Origin: UMGS1322 sp900550765 | Lineage (GTDB): Bacteria > Bacillota > Clostridia > Christensenellales > QALW01 | Assembly: GCA_958448705.1 (NCBI GenBank) | Contig: CAUDEY010000021.1 | Span: forward strand, 1-37,593 | DNA: 37,593 nt | Direction: 5' to 3' | Shown: piece by piece, positions 13,742 to 21,909 of the stretch | Layout of the letters: each line of letters opens with the position of its first letter | Numbering within the stretch: position 1 is the stretch's first letter | Position numbers and translations under genes: made by a program | Notes under the pieces: model-generated | What the model saw: only the letters and a program-made list of their open reading frames with translations | What the model was told of the DNA's origin: nothing | Database searches by the model: none

Positions 13742-15849
13742 AAAAGCAAATTTTAAGCCTGTGCATGGTCCTGGCCCTGTGCCTGCTGCCTGCCACGGCG
13801 CTAGCGGCGGATGGGGATACTGTCTATGTGGGCGGCGTGGCGCTCACTGGTAGTACGGACGCACTTGCCTACGCCACGACGGGCGATGACGGCTCTGTCT
13901 CAACAGCGGGCGCAAATGAAAACAACTGGAACATCAAGTGGGACGGCAGCACCCTGACACTGAAAGAAGCCTACATTACTAGGCAGATAAATGACGGTAC
14001 AAACCCTATTAACGGAGCAGCCATTGGCGTGTTCAATCAGAACGGGAATGCGGAGTTGACCATCCAATTAGAAAATTCAAACACTGTGAGCGCATCCACA
14101 GGGATTTATGTTTATTCTTCTACCGGCACGGCCAGCCTGACTATCACGGGAGGCGGCAGTCTGAATGCCAGTGAAGGAATCCGAGTTCAGAGCAACAGCG
14201 GCAATGCCGCTCTGACCATCCAGAACGCAAAGGTCGAAGCAATAGTGACCAGTTCCAGTGGCGATGGTGTCTTGGTGCAGGCCGGCAACGGGAACAACGA
14301 AGGCCACACTGCCAAGCTGGAAGTGGATGGCGGCAGTCTGACCGCAACTGGCAAGAGCGACTATGGTGCAGGGATCCGATATATCTTTGGTGACAGCGAT
14401 TCTGGCTCCGGAACGCCCAGTCTGACTGTCAGCGGAAACACCATTGTGCGGACAAATGGCGGGATCAGTAACAACTCCAGTGCTAATATCCAGATTGGAG
14501 CAGATAATAATTCTTCAGGCGGTATTGTCTTTAACGGCAACGCGGGTAACGTGTACGGCGATGTGACCTTGCAGAAGGATTTGAACATCGGTACGGGCGA
14601 GAGCCTGGCGCTGGATGATGGCGCAAGCCTGGATACAGGCGGTCACAATGTGATTGTGGACGGCGGAACGGTGGACCACAGCATAAAGACCAGCTTGGGC
14701 GAGAGCGTGAAGTATACCCCGACCATTACGACTACGAATTTGCCAAGCGGCACCGCAAACGCAGAGTACAGTACAACTCTTGCAGCAGATGGCACCATGC
14801 CGATCAGATGGAGCATTACCAGCGGAAAACTGCCGGCCGGCTTGCGCTTGGACGGAAGTACCGGCGCAATTACCGGCACACCTACTGCAGAAGGGATCAG
14901 CACGTTCACAGTGACAGCCGCCAACGACTACGGTTCCGACAGCCAGGCGTTTGCCTTGACGATTGATGAACCGACTGTTATTTCCGTTACCGGCGTATCG
15001 TTGGATAAAACCAGCTTGACCCTGACCGAGGGCGGCAGCGATACTCTCAACGCCACAGTAACGCCGGACAACGCCACCAACAAAACTGTGACATGGGAAA
15101 GCAATAATACAAGCGTTGCCACGGTGGAAAACGGCAAAGTTACCGCCCACAGCGCAGGCACGGCTGCCATTACGGTCAAAACGGCGGATGGCGGATATGA
15201 GGTCACCTGTTTTGTGACGGTGAAGCATGGCAATATGACCCATACCCCGGAGAACGCTGCCACCTGCACGGAAGATGGAAACAAAGAATACTGGACGTGC
15301 GGTATTTGCGGTAAGCATTTCAGCGACGCTGAGGGCAAGGTGGAAACCTCCCTTTTCGATACGGTAGTGCTGGAAAAAGGCCACAGCTATGTGGACGGAA
15401 AATGCTCTGTCTGCGAGGCGATTGACAGCGGTTTTCAGCCGGCTATCATTACCGGCGCTGGAGGCACTTGGCAGAAAGGCGCAAAAGCCGGGCTTTCCTT
15501 TACGTCCAATGCGGCCTTTGCGGATTTTGTAAAAATACAGGTGGACGGCAAAGACCTTGCCGCTTCCAATTATGAGGTCAAAGAAGGCAGCACCGTTGTT
15601 ACCTTAAAGACTTCCTATCTGGAGACGCTTTCGGTTGGAAAACACACGCTTGCCATTGTTTCTGATACAGGTACAGCCGCAACGGGGTTTACGATCAATG
15701 CGGCTCCCGTCACCGATGATGATACACAGTCTTCGGAGACCGGGGACAATACCAATATCGCGCTGTGGATTGTTATGGTGCTGGCTTCCGGCACTGGTTT
15801 GACCGTGACTGCAATTTACCGCAGAAAACATCACTTTGGGAAAAGATAA
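13738..15849 (+). CDS. Large multidomain cell-surface protein
   Basis: 703 residues with a signal peptide (about 1-24, ending ATALAA). Residues 25-320 are a repetitive beta-rich region, probably a beta-helix-like carbohydrate-binding fold (blocks such as ASLTITGGGSLNAS). Residues 327-410 form a putative-Ig (He_PIG) domain with WSITSGKLPAGLRLD and ITGTPTAEG. Residues 413-495 form a Big_2 Ig-like domain (SVTGVSLDKTSLTL, then HSAGTAAITVKT). Residues 500-565 are a Cys/His module (ATCTEDGNKEYWTCGICGK), and 566-660 an X2-like domain. A C-terminal membrane helix with a basic tail (YRRKHHFGKR) anchors it. There is no LPXTG. It is probably an adhesin or glycan-binding protein controlled by the TetR two genes upstream. 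It is more GC-rich than its surroundings, suggesting transfer. Confidence 0.8.
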   Translation: MKKQILSLCMVLALCLLPATALAADGDTVYVGGVALTGSTDALAYATTGDDGSVSTAGANENNWNIKWDGSTLTLKEAYITRQINDGTNPINGAAIGVFNQNGNAELTIQLENSNTVSASTGIYVYSSTGTASLTITGGGSLNASEGIRVQSNSGNAALTIQNAKVEAIVTSSSGDGVLVQAGNGNNEGHTAKLEVDGGSLTATGKSDYGAGIRYIFGDSDSGSGTPSLTVSGNTIVRTNGGISNNSSANIQIGADNNSSGGIVFNGNAGNVYGDVTLQKDLNIGTGESLALDDGASLDTGGHNVIVDGGTVDHSIKTSLGESVKYTPTITTTNLPSGTANAEYSTTLAADGTMPIRWSITSGKLPAGLRLDGSTGAITGTPTAEGISTFTVTAANDYGSDSQAFALTIDEPTVISVTGVSLDKTSLTLTEGGSDTLNATVTPDNATNKTVTWESNNTSVATVENGKVTAHSAGTAAITVKTADGGYEVTCFVTVKHGNMTHTPENAATCTEDGNKEYWTCGICGKHFSDAEGKVETSLFDTVVLEKGHSYVDGKCSVCEAIDSGFQPAIITGAGGTWQKGAKAGLSFTSNAAFADFVKIQVDGKDLAASNYEVKEGSTVVTLKTSYLETLSVGKHTLAIVSDTGTAATGFTINAAPVTDDDTQSSETGDNTNIALWIVMVLASGTGLTVTAIYRRKHHFGKR

Positions 15850-15963
15850 GTATTTTGAAACATTACGGAGGGGATTTTCGCTGTGCCATTTTTCCGCTCT
15901 TATGCATAGAAAATTAAAGGCGGAAAAAGTCTGATTTTAAGCTGCTTTCAGCGCATGAACTTT

Positions 15964-15998
15964 GAGGGGCAAGGTGTTATGCCTTGCCCCTCGGTTTT
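15964..15998 (+). terminator. Terminator of the TetR/surface protein operon
   Basis: A perfect 11-bp stem (15964-15974 with 15982-15992), rich in G and C, is followed by GGTTTTAT. It closes the four-gene unit. Confidence 0.75.
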
Positions 15999-16050
15999 AT
16001 ATTTGAACGTATTATAAGCTCATTTTCGCAGTTTTTCTATTGCTTTGCTG

Positions 16051-16308
16051 TTATATAATGGCTTCATTTTTCTGACCCATTTCCGTGGATAATCGCGTCA
16101 TGCCTTTCTGCTCCGCCATCGACTATCTAAAAAAATTTTCCGCCTGCTTATCCATAGCAGCAAGATAGCTGTTCAGGTTTCCGCCTGTCAGCAAGTTGGT
16201 GTTGCAGTCCCTTTCAAATTTCCGTTTTAGATTTTTCTATACCGTACGGATTGTCTTTCCTACTTGTTCTCCAAACCTTCGTTGCGGCATCACATCCTTT
16301 GGCAGGGC
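16051..16308 (-). pseudogene. TnpV transposon protein relic
   Basis: One continuous minus-strand frame of 86 codons with two internal stops reads like TnpV, the small protein of Tn4451-type Clostridia transposons. Near the start is ALPKDVMPQRRFG, corresponding to the LALPEE...GxxG region. The core is TNLLTGGNLNSYLAAMDKQA, then MAEQKGMTRL and the closing MGQKNEAI. There is no start codon, and the N-terminal part is missing where it meets the end of the NagB gene. Together with the recombinase relic at 12009-12077 it marks this region as a decayed mobile element. Confidence 0.6.
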
Positions 16309-16324
16309 GTTTATTTTTTTAGAA

Positions 16325-17044
16325 TTATGAACATAGACCTGTAGCTTCTACAATGGTAACATTTTGGTGCAGTTGAAGCAGGCTGGCAGGTACCTTTGCC
16401 GTTATCGTGCCATAAAGTGCTCTGTGCAGAATTTCACGTTTTTCACGGCCTTCGGCAATCAACAGGAGTTGTTTGGCCGCCATGATTTGCTTTACACTGA
16501 TGGTTATTGCCTGGCGGGGAACCAGTGAAATATCATTGTAATAAATGGAATTGGCCTGAATAGTGGAGTTTGAAAGCTGAATGACGGAGGTAGAGGTGAA
16601 AAACTCCTCGCAGGGTTCACAAAAGCCGATATGACCGTTTAGACCGATGCCTAACAGCTGGATGTCCGGGGGACCTAACGTTTCGATCAGCCGGTCATAT
16701 GCCGTGCATTCAGCCTGCATATTCTCAGCGGCGCCATTAGGAATGTGCGTATTTTCCGGATGAATATTAATGTGATCGAAGAGGTTTTTTTGCATGTAAA
16801 AACGGTAGCTGTTACTGTTTTCTGCACTGAGACCTACATATTCATCTAAATTGACTGTTTTTACAGCGGAAAAATCCAGTTTACCTGCTGCATACATGGA
16901 GGAAAGGATTTTATACACGTCAAGCGGTGTACCGCCGGTGGCAAGTCCAAGGACGCTTTCTGGTTTTTTTGTGATCTGTGCGGCAAGAATATCTGCGGCA
17001 ACGCGGCTCATTTCTTCTTTATTGGCTGTATGAATAATAGTCAT
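16325..17044 (-). CDS. nagB: Glucosamine-6-phosphate deaminase/isomerase family protein
   Basis: 239 residues, normal for bacterial NagB, which converts glucosamine 6-phosphate to fructose 6-phosphate and ammonia. Visible motifs are GLATGGTP (phosphate loop, 33-40), the catalytic region VNLDEYVGL with Asp67, and GIGLNGHIGF with His138 followed by Glu143. The usual FNEP is FCEP here, with Cys142 replacing Asn. The gene is last in a four-gene minus-strand operon and overlaps the upstream isomerase gene by 4 bases. No terminator is seen after it; the TnpV relic begins 17 bases beyond the stop. The true sugar may differ from glucosamine given the atypical neighbours. Confidence 0.85.
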   Translation of the reverse strand: MTIIHTANKEEMSRVAADILAAQITKKPESVLGLATGGTPLDVYKILSSMYAAGKLDFSAVKTVNLDEYVGLSAENSNSYRFYMQKNLFDHINIHPENTHIPNGAAENMQAECTAYDRLIETLGPPDIQLLGIGLNGHIGFCEPCEEFFTSTSVIQLSNSTIQANSIYYNDISLVPRQAITISVKQIMAAKQLLLIAEGREKREILHRALYGTITAKVPASLLQLHQNVTIVEATGLCS

Positions 17045-17886
17045 AAGTTGATAGTCCTTAATAATTTTACGCTTTTTTCCAGCGCCGGGATAACCGGCTC
17101 GCTGCCTTCAAATTCTACCGATACAAAACCGTTATATCCGGCAGAGAAAAGGGCCTGCAGGCAATCCTTAACCGGAACGATTCCCTCGCCTAATGTGGCT
17201 CCCTTTAAATATTTTCCGCCGCGGGAGGGAAACGTTCCTTCCTGCACGGTATCCCAAAGATAAAAATCTTTGGCATGTACATGGAATGCATAGGGGGCAG
17301 CTGTCTTTACCGAGGGTAGGGGAGCGCAGTCGGCGCAGAGAAAGTTGCCGATATCTACCAGCCAGCCGAAATTGGGGTTGTCTACCCCTTTAATAATGGC
17401 TTCTACACGTTCCGGATCCTGACAGATTAAACCGTGATTTTCAGTGCAGGTCTTAATTCCTTTTGTTTGCGCATATTCGGTAACTTGCCGGAACATTTTT
17501 ATAATTCGGGGCAGATAATAGGTAAAATCAGCTTCTGCCGGTGCGTTTTCAGGAAAGGAAAAATAAGCGTCATGGCGCAGCAGCGGTGCGCCCAAAAGCT
17601 GTGCGATGTCGACTTTTCGGCAAAGACGTTCCACTTCGGCTTCGGCATCGGTGCTTAAAAGATTGGCACCTACCGTATGAGAAATGATCGTAAGTCCGCA
17701 GCGTTGGGCTTCTTCTTTTAAAAGAAGAGCATACTCCTGTTCAGGCATTTTTTCCGGAGGCATCAGATCAGTAAATTCGATGCCGTCAAAGCCTAAAGAA
17801 GCGGCCAATTGAATAATAGAAAATTGTGTATGAAGCTGCTTTTTTAAAAGCGAAGTAAAGCTGTAGGAGGAGACGCCTATTTTCAT
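17041..17886 (-). CDS. Sugar phosphate isomerase/epimerase (xylose-isomerase-like TIM barrel)
   Basis: 281 residues of the AP endonuclease-2/xylose isomerase-like fold. Metal-binding segments are recognisable: TCTENHG in the middle, LVDIGNF, FHVHAKD, and the C-terminal VSVEFEG. Family members isomerise or epimerise sugars and inositols in the cytoplasm. The gene overlaps NagB by 4 bases downstream and the dehydrogenase by 4 bases upstream, so it is tightly coupled to both. It is clearly related to the second TIM-barrel gene of the operon (shared HAKD and LGEG motifs) but only distantly. Substrate unknown. Confidence 0.85.
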   Translation of the reverse strand: MKIGVSSYSFTSLLKKQLHTQFSIIQLAASLGFDGIEFTDLMPPEKMPEQEYALLLKEEAQRCGLTIISHTVGANLLSTDAEAEVERLCRKVDIAQLLGAPLLRHDAYFSFPENAPAEADFTYYLPRIIKMFRQVTEYAQTKGIKTCTENHGLICQDPERVEAIIKGVDNPNFGWLVDIGNFLCADCAPLPSVKTAAPYAFHVHAKDFYLWDTVQEGTFPSRGGKYLKGATLGEGIVPVKDCLQALFSAGYNGFVSVEFEGSEPVIPALEKSVKLLRTINL

Positions 17887-18983
17887 AAAATCACCTCATG
17901 ACCGGTAGCTGCGGATTCATAGATCGCGTCAAGGATTTTCATGACCCAGATACCGTCTTCTGCGGATGCGCGGCAGGGAGTTCCGTTTAAAGCGCAGTCT
18001 ACAAAATGGCGCATTTCATTCGTAAACATATCGGAGGACTGATTGCCGGAAAGTACCGGTGCAATATCGGCCAAACGGTCGTTTATCACGGTATAAAACT
18101 TAGGCGAATCGCCTAAAATCAAACCGCCTTTTGTACCGTAAAGCTCCTTGCGGCTTTCATTTTCTCCGTTGAGGGAATAACTGGTTTCTAACAGGGTAAC
18201 GGCGCCGTTGTCATAACGGATCAAGGCGGTGCCGAAATCCTCTACGTCGCAGATATCAGTATCAAATTTACTTTTGCGTGGGGACCAACCAACTTTATTT
18301 TTGAGTTCGGGACGGAATCCCAGCTTATTCGAAGTCATCGCATAGACGGATACCGGTTTGGGCCGCCCCATAATCAAGCGTGTTTGGTCGATTACGTGTA
18401 CGCCTAAGTCAATAACCGGACCACCGCCGGAGCGGGCTTTATCACAGAACCAACCGCCGGGCGCGCCATGGCGGCGCAGATATACGGCTTTGGAATAATA
18501 GATATCTCCCATATTTTTTGCAAAGTCAAGAGCCAACTCGGTTTCTTCTGAAAAGCGCAGAACAAAACCAATCATTAAAAGCTTTCCTGCTTTCTCTGCT
18601 GCTTGCTTCATTTCTACTGCTTGCTGTGCATTGTAAGCCATGGGTTTCTCACACAGTACATGCAGGCCATGTTCCAGGGCGTAGATAGTACATTCGGCAT
18701 GGTTGCAGTTCCATACGCAAATGTCGGCGGCATCCAGTTTTTCATTTTGAATCATTTCTTCAATACTGGCGTACGTTTTTTTTATACCATAGGCATCAGC
18801 CGTCAGTTTTAAGCGCTCTTCATCAATATCACAGGCGGCAACGATTTCTGCCTCAGGAACGTTTTTATAGGCTTCCAAATGGGCGTTGGAAATATTCCCC
18901 GCGCCGACAAGACCTATGCGCAGTTTTTTGCCTGTATATACGGCGGTTTCTTTAAATTCCTGTTGGGTAGGTTCGTGACTCAT
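17883..18983 (-). CDS. Gfo/Idh/MocA family NAD(P)-dependent sugar dehydrogenase
   Basis: 366 residues. An N-terminal extension of about 20 residues precedes the Rossmann motif GLVGAGNISNAH; CDIDEERL follows, and the family hallmark CEKPMA lies near residue 115. The C-terminal alpha/beta domain contains the probable substrate and catalytic segment VIDLGVHVIDQ. Such enzymes oxidise or reduce hydroxyls of sugars or cyclitols. The ribosome site GGAGGG lies before the ATG, one base downstream of the previous gene's stop. Flanking by two isomerase/epimerases suggests an oxidise-isomerise-reduce route that ends in a NagB substrate. Confidence 0.88.
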   Translation of the reverse strand: MSHEPTQQEFKETAVYTGKKLRIGLVGAGNISNAHLEAYKNVPEAEIVAACDIDEERLKLTADAYGIKKTYASIEEMIQNEKLDAADICVWNCNHAECTIYALEHGLHVLCEKPMAYNAQQAVEMKQAAEKAGKLLMIGFVLRFSEETELALDFAKNMGDIYYSKAVYLRRHGAPGGWFCDKARSGGGPVIDLGVHVIDQTRLIMGRPKPVSVYAMTSNKLGFRPELKNKVGWSPRKSKFDTDICDVEDFGTALIRYDNGAVTLLETSYSLNGENESRKELYGTKGGLILGDSPKFYTVINDRLADIAPVLSGNQSSDMFTNEMRHFVDCALNGTPCRASAEDGIWVMKILDAIYESAATGHEVIL

Positions 18984-18984
18984 G

Positions 18985-19839
18985 TTATTTTCCCTCCAAT
19001 TTTTTTAAAAAATCAAAAGCGGTTTGAATATCTTTTTGAGGTTGGTCTCCGGTTTCCCGTTCAATCGTTAGGAATCCTCGGTATCCTATAGCCTCTAAAG
19101 CCTGCATATAAGCTAAAAAGGGAACATTCCCTTCCCCTAAAGGGGTTTCCTGATAAAAACGTTTGCCGTTGTATTCTTCAGGAACAGGATGTACTGCCTT
19201 GTATAGATATTCAGGATCGCCGTCGAGCAGCTTGATGCCGTCTTTTGCATGCGTATGCACAATATATTCTTTTAAGGTGTGTACTGCCGCAACGGGGTCG
19301 TCGCCGGTTACCATTACCAGGTTAGCCGGATCAAGGTTTACCCGTACGCCGCCGGAGGCAAGCGTATCTAAAAACTCCTTCAGCACAATGGCACGTTCGG
19401 GGCCAGTTTCTACCGCAAAATAAGAACCGATACTGGCAGCATATTCGGAAAGAGCAAAGCAGGCTTCCTGCATAACGGCATAACGAGGATGCTTTTTATC
19501 CGCAGGAATTACGCCGATGTGCGTGGTAACGATATCGGTTTCCAGATCTTTGGCAAGATCCATGATGCGCTTGGATTTTTCGATCAGGTCCGGGTTGCGT
19601 TCCGCGTTGCCGAAGCCCATTCCCAAGTCTCCGCAGAGGGCGGAAAATACCATGCCGTGATCTTTTACTTTTTTTAAAAGCTCTTTGCGGTCTTTAACGG
19701 AAAGATTTTCAGGTGCATGGGGACCGTCAGTAGCGTACATTTGAATTCCGTTTGCACCCAGTTCAGCAGCAGCCTGAAGGGCATCCTCTGTGGGAATACG
19801 AAAAGACTCCAATATAACGCCGATAGGAAATGGATACAT
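18985..19839 (-). CDS. Sugar phosphate isomerase/epimerase (TIM barrel), first gene of the operon
   Basis: 284 residues with the same fold as the 17041-17886 product: IGVILESFRIPTEDAL at the N-terminus, FAVETGPE, VNLDPANL, VHTHAKD and TIERETG towards the end, giving the Glu, Asp, His and Glu metal ligands. The start is ATG 19839 with AAGGAG 7 bases upstream. It leads the minus-strand operon from the promoter at 19912-19940. The stop is separated by one base from the dehydrogenase start. The exact reaction is unknown. Confidence 0.87.
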   Translation of the reverse strand: MYPFPIGVILESFRIPTEDALQAAAELGANGIQMYATDGPHAPENLSVKDRKELLKKVKDHGMVFSALCGDLGMGFGNAERNPDLIEKSKRIMDLAKDLETDIVTTHIGVIPADKKHPRYAVMQEACFALSEYAASIGSYFAVETGPERAIVLKEFLDTLASGGVRVNLDPANLVMVTGDDPVAAVHTLKEYIVHTHAKDGIKLLDGDPEYLYKAVHPVPEEYNGKRFYQETPLGEGNVPFLAYMQALEAIGYRGFLTIERETGDQPQKDIQTAFDFLKKLEGK

Positions 19840-19911
19840 AGAAAAGCTCCTTATCTAACTATATTTACGGTGATGATTTTTCACCGCATCATTTGGCTTT
19901 TTTACAAGCAT

Positions 19912-19940
19912 ATTATAAAGCATCTTGCTTAAAAAAACAA
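19912..19940 (-). promoter_or_regulatory. Promoter of the sugar isomerase-dehydrogenase-nagB operon
   Basis: On the minus strand TTGTTT (19940-19935) and TATAAT (19917-19912) have a 17-base spacer. The weak -35 suits an activator-dependent promoter. A 6-bp hairpin (19868-19873 with 19881-19886) lies in the leader. Confidence 0.6.
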
Positions 19941-19954
19941 TATATTATCTTGCT
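19922..19954. repeat. Direct repeats ATCTTGCT at the sugar operon promoter
   Basis: ATCTTGCT occurs at 19922-19929 and 19947-19954, 25 bases apart: one copy inside the promoter spacer and one upstream of the -35. Tandem half-sites spaced by more than two helical turns are typical of AraC-family operators. The AraC gene at 20997-21803 is a candidate binder. The rest of 19955-20123 is AT-rich with no gene. Confidence 0.4.
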
Positions 19955-20123
19955 ATAATATAAAAAAATATTGCTTTATATCCGATTATTTAAGAGAAAA
20001 TTAAAGTTAAAACAAAAAATATTGCTGAACTTATAAAAAGTTGTATATACAATACAAAAAGAGATCAGTACTGGATATAGCAATTTTAAAATAGAAAATC
20101 TGTAAGGAAAAATTTTATTTATC

Positions 20124-20152
20124 TTGACAGTGAATGGAGAAAATGTTATAAT
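20124..20152 (+). promoter_or_regulatory. Strong promoter of the tetraspan membrane protein gene
   Basis: TTGACA (20124-20129) and TATAAT (20147-20152), both consensus, are 17 bases apart. It leaves a leader of about 130 bases before the gene. Confidence 0.8.
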
Positions 20153-20219
20153 AATATGAAATTTTTTATAAGATTCTTTTGGCGAGCGGCTTATTTATGG
20201 GGATTCTAATATGTTTTGA

Positions 20220-20253
20220 ACGTATATCAGTAGGAATATTGACTGATATGCGT
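20220..20253 (+). promoter_or_regulatory. Leader hairpin before the tetraspan protein gene
   Basis: A 12-bp stem with one G-U pair (20220-20231 with 20242-20253) and a 10-base loop. An A-rich run follows instead of T residues, so it is not a plus-strand terminator. It may stabilise the mRNA or be a protein-binding site. Confidence 0.35.
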
Positions 20254-20287
20254 TAATTTAAAAAAAATAAAGTGGTGGAGGTTCTTT

Positions 20288-20905
20288 ATGGGAATTGCAA
20301 ACAAACAAAAAATTGATAAAAACAGTCCGGGATATATTGTTTCACAATATAGAGCAGCAAGAGTGAATTTGTTGCTGGCCCTTGCGTTTACACTTGTTAA
20401 TATTATATTGTTGTTTGCCGGAACGGATAGCTATTTCCTTTTTTCGGCAACGATACCTTATGTTTTAGCGATTAATTATGTTACTATAGGGGCTATTGCT
20501 GTTATTGCGGCATTGCTTATTTTAGTTGTATATTTGCTTTGCTATCTTTTTTCTAAAAAAAGCTATGGATGGATGATTGCGGCTTTGGTACTTTTTAGTT
20601 TAGATACTGTTTTTCTTCTTTATTTTGCGTTTATTAGTGCTGCTTTTGCAGAGTTTATTATTGATATCGCGTTCCACGTTTTTGTTTTGGTTTATTTGAT
20701 TCAGGGGGTACGTTACGGCAGACAATATTCAGCGGCAGAGCAAGCGCTTCTTGCGGCTGCGGCGCAGCAGGCTTCTGCGGTAAATCCGGCAGATCCTGAT
20801 ATGGGACAGCTTCAACCGGATAATCAGGTTATAAATACAGATCAAAATCAGTTTAACGGATCAGAAGCTGAAGAAGTAAAGAATGCAGATATACAGCAAA
20901 ATTGA
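20288..20905 (+). CDS. Four-helix membrane protein with acidic C-terminal tail, unknown
   Basis: 205 residues. Four hydrophobic helices occupy about residues 26-46, 58-88, 95-118 and 120-140. The last 60 residues are soluble and rich in Ala, Gln, Asn and Glu (AEQALLAAAAQQ, then GSEAEEVKNADIQQ). The ribosome site GTGGAGG lies about 7 bases before ATG 20288. It has a strong own promoter and terminator. No family is recognised, and it is not evidently part of the sugar operon, which runs the other way. Confidence 0.7.
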   Translation: MGIANKQKIDKNSPGYIVSQYRAARVNLLLALAFTLVNIILLFAGTDSYFLFSATIPYVLAINYVTIGAIAVIAALLILVVYLLCYLFSKKSYGWMIAALVLFSLDTVFLLYFAFISAAFAEFIIDIAFHVFVLVYLIQGVRYGRQYSAAEQALLAAAAQQASAVNPADPDMGQLQPDNQVINTDQNQFNGSEAEEVKNADIQQN

Positions 20906-20947
20906 TAGAGAGAGAAAAATCTTCTTTGTGCAAAATGGAATAACAAT

Positions 20948-20981
20948 AAGGCATACGGATTTTTTCGTATGCCTTGTTTTA
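20948..20981. terminator. Terminator between the tetraspan and AraC genes
   Basis: AAGGCATACG (20948-20957) pairs perfectly with CGTATGCCTT (20966-20975), followed by GTTTTAT on the plus strand. It can serve both converging genes, though the minus-strand T-run is weaker. Confidence 0.75.
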
Positions 20982-20996
20982 TAGTGTGCTCGGCAA

Positions 20997-21803
20997 TCAT
21001 TTATATTTTGACGGAAGGACTCCTGTGGTTTCAACGAATACCTTTGAAAAATAAGAGGGATTTTCAAACCCGGTAAGCTGCGCAATTTGTTTTATCGTAT
21101 AACTTTTTTCCGCAAGCAGAATCTTGGCAAGCTCACATCGCTGGAGATTTACATATTCCATCGGAGAACAACCTGTAATACTTTTAAATTTACGTGCAAA
21201 ATGATATTTACTGATTCCGGCGGCCTCGGATATGGTTTCAAGAGTCAAATGCTTGCTCAGGTTCTCTTTGATAAAAAGCAGGGCTATTTGGATCGGATCG
21301 CTTTTTTTCTGCACGTCTGTTTCACCGGGAAGCATTTTTGCATATTTATGATAAAGCATACATAAAAACGGAAGCAAAGCAGCGTTTACATCCAGCAGCA
21401 GCGGTTGGTGTTGAATTGTGATAACATCACAGATATGATCAAAAAGGGTTAAAAGCACGGAATCTTGAATACAGTTTTGAAAGAGCAGCTTGCTGGTATC
21501 CATTCCGTTATAGAAAGCAAAGCTGCGGTCGACGATCATACAGTCATATTGCAGGAAACTGCCGCTGATAATGGCATGTACGGTATTGGCATTGATAACA
21601 AAAAGATCATTTGCTGTTACGTCTAAGAGCTTTTTACCGCAAACAACAGAGCCTTCGCCTTGCGTAATACGCAGAATTTCAATATTTTCATGCCAGTTGA
21701 TATATCTGATTTGTTTAGAACTGCATTGGGTATTTCTGTGAAAAATGATGGGAAGTTTTCGCATTTGTTCACTGTGATCTTCAAACGTAATAGCAGTGTC
21801 CAT
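20997..21803 (-). CDS. AraC family transcriptional regulator
   Basis: About 268 residues. The N-terminal half is a cupin sensor (WHENIEILRITQGEGSVV, NDLFVINANTVHAI). The C-terminal half has two HTH motifs of the AraC type: LETISEAAGISKYHFARKF, and IKQIAQLTGFENPSYFSKVF followed by GVLPSKYK. I prefer ATG 21803, eight bases after AAGGAG; ATG 21809 is nearly on top of the ribosome site. It is divergent from the PIG-L deacetylase gene, and their promoters share the -35 region, so the deacetylase is a likely target. The sugar operon may be another. The inducer is probably a sugar. Confidence 0.9.
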   Translation of the reverse strand: MDTAITFEDHSEQMRKLPIIFHRNTQCSSKQIRYINWHENIEILRITQGEGSVVCGKKLLDVTANDLFVINANTVHAIISGSFLQYDCMIVDRSFAFYNGMDTSKLLFQNCIQDSVLLTLFDHICDVITIQHQPLLLDVNAALLPFLCMLYHKYAKMLPGETDVQKKSDPIQIALLFIKENLSKHLTLETISEAAGISKYHFARKFKSITGCSPMEYVNLQRCELAKILLAEKSYTIKQIAQLTGFENPSYFSKVFVETTGVLPSKYK

Positions 21804-21834
21804 TAGCATACTCCTTCTTTTAAATGTCTATTTT

Positions 21835-21884
21835 ATCTTATCTTAATTTTTATTATTGTCAAGAACAAAGTATTGGATTATAAT
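21835..21884. promoter_or_regulatory. Divergent promoters with superposed -35 boxes (araC-type gene and deacetylase)
   Basis: Plus strand: TTGTCA (21856-21861), 17 bases, TATAAT (21879-21884), for the deacetylase. Minus strand: TTGACA (21862-21857), 16 bases, TAAGAT (21840-21835), for the AraC gene. The two -35 elements occupy the same bases on opposite strands, so the polymerases must compete. Confidence 0.65.
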
Positions 21885-21909
21885 AAACCATTATAAAGGA
21901 GATGGTTCT

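Noticed and set aside
14515..15384. 289-codon minus-strand frame inside the surface protein gene
   Set aside because: It is antisense to well-recognised Ig-like domains and lacks a ribosome site and family features.
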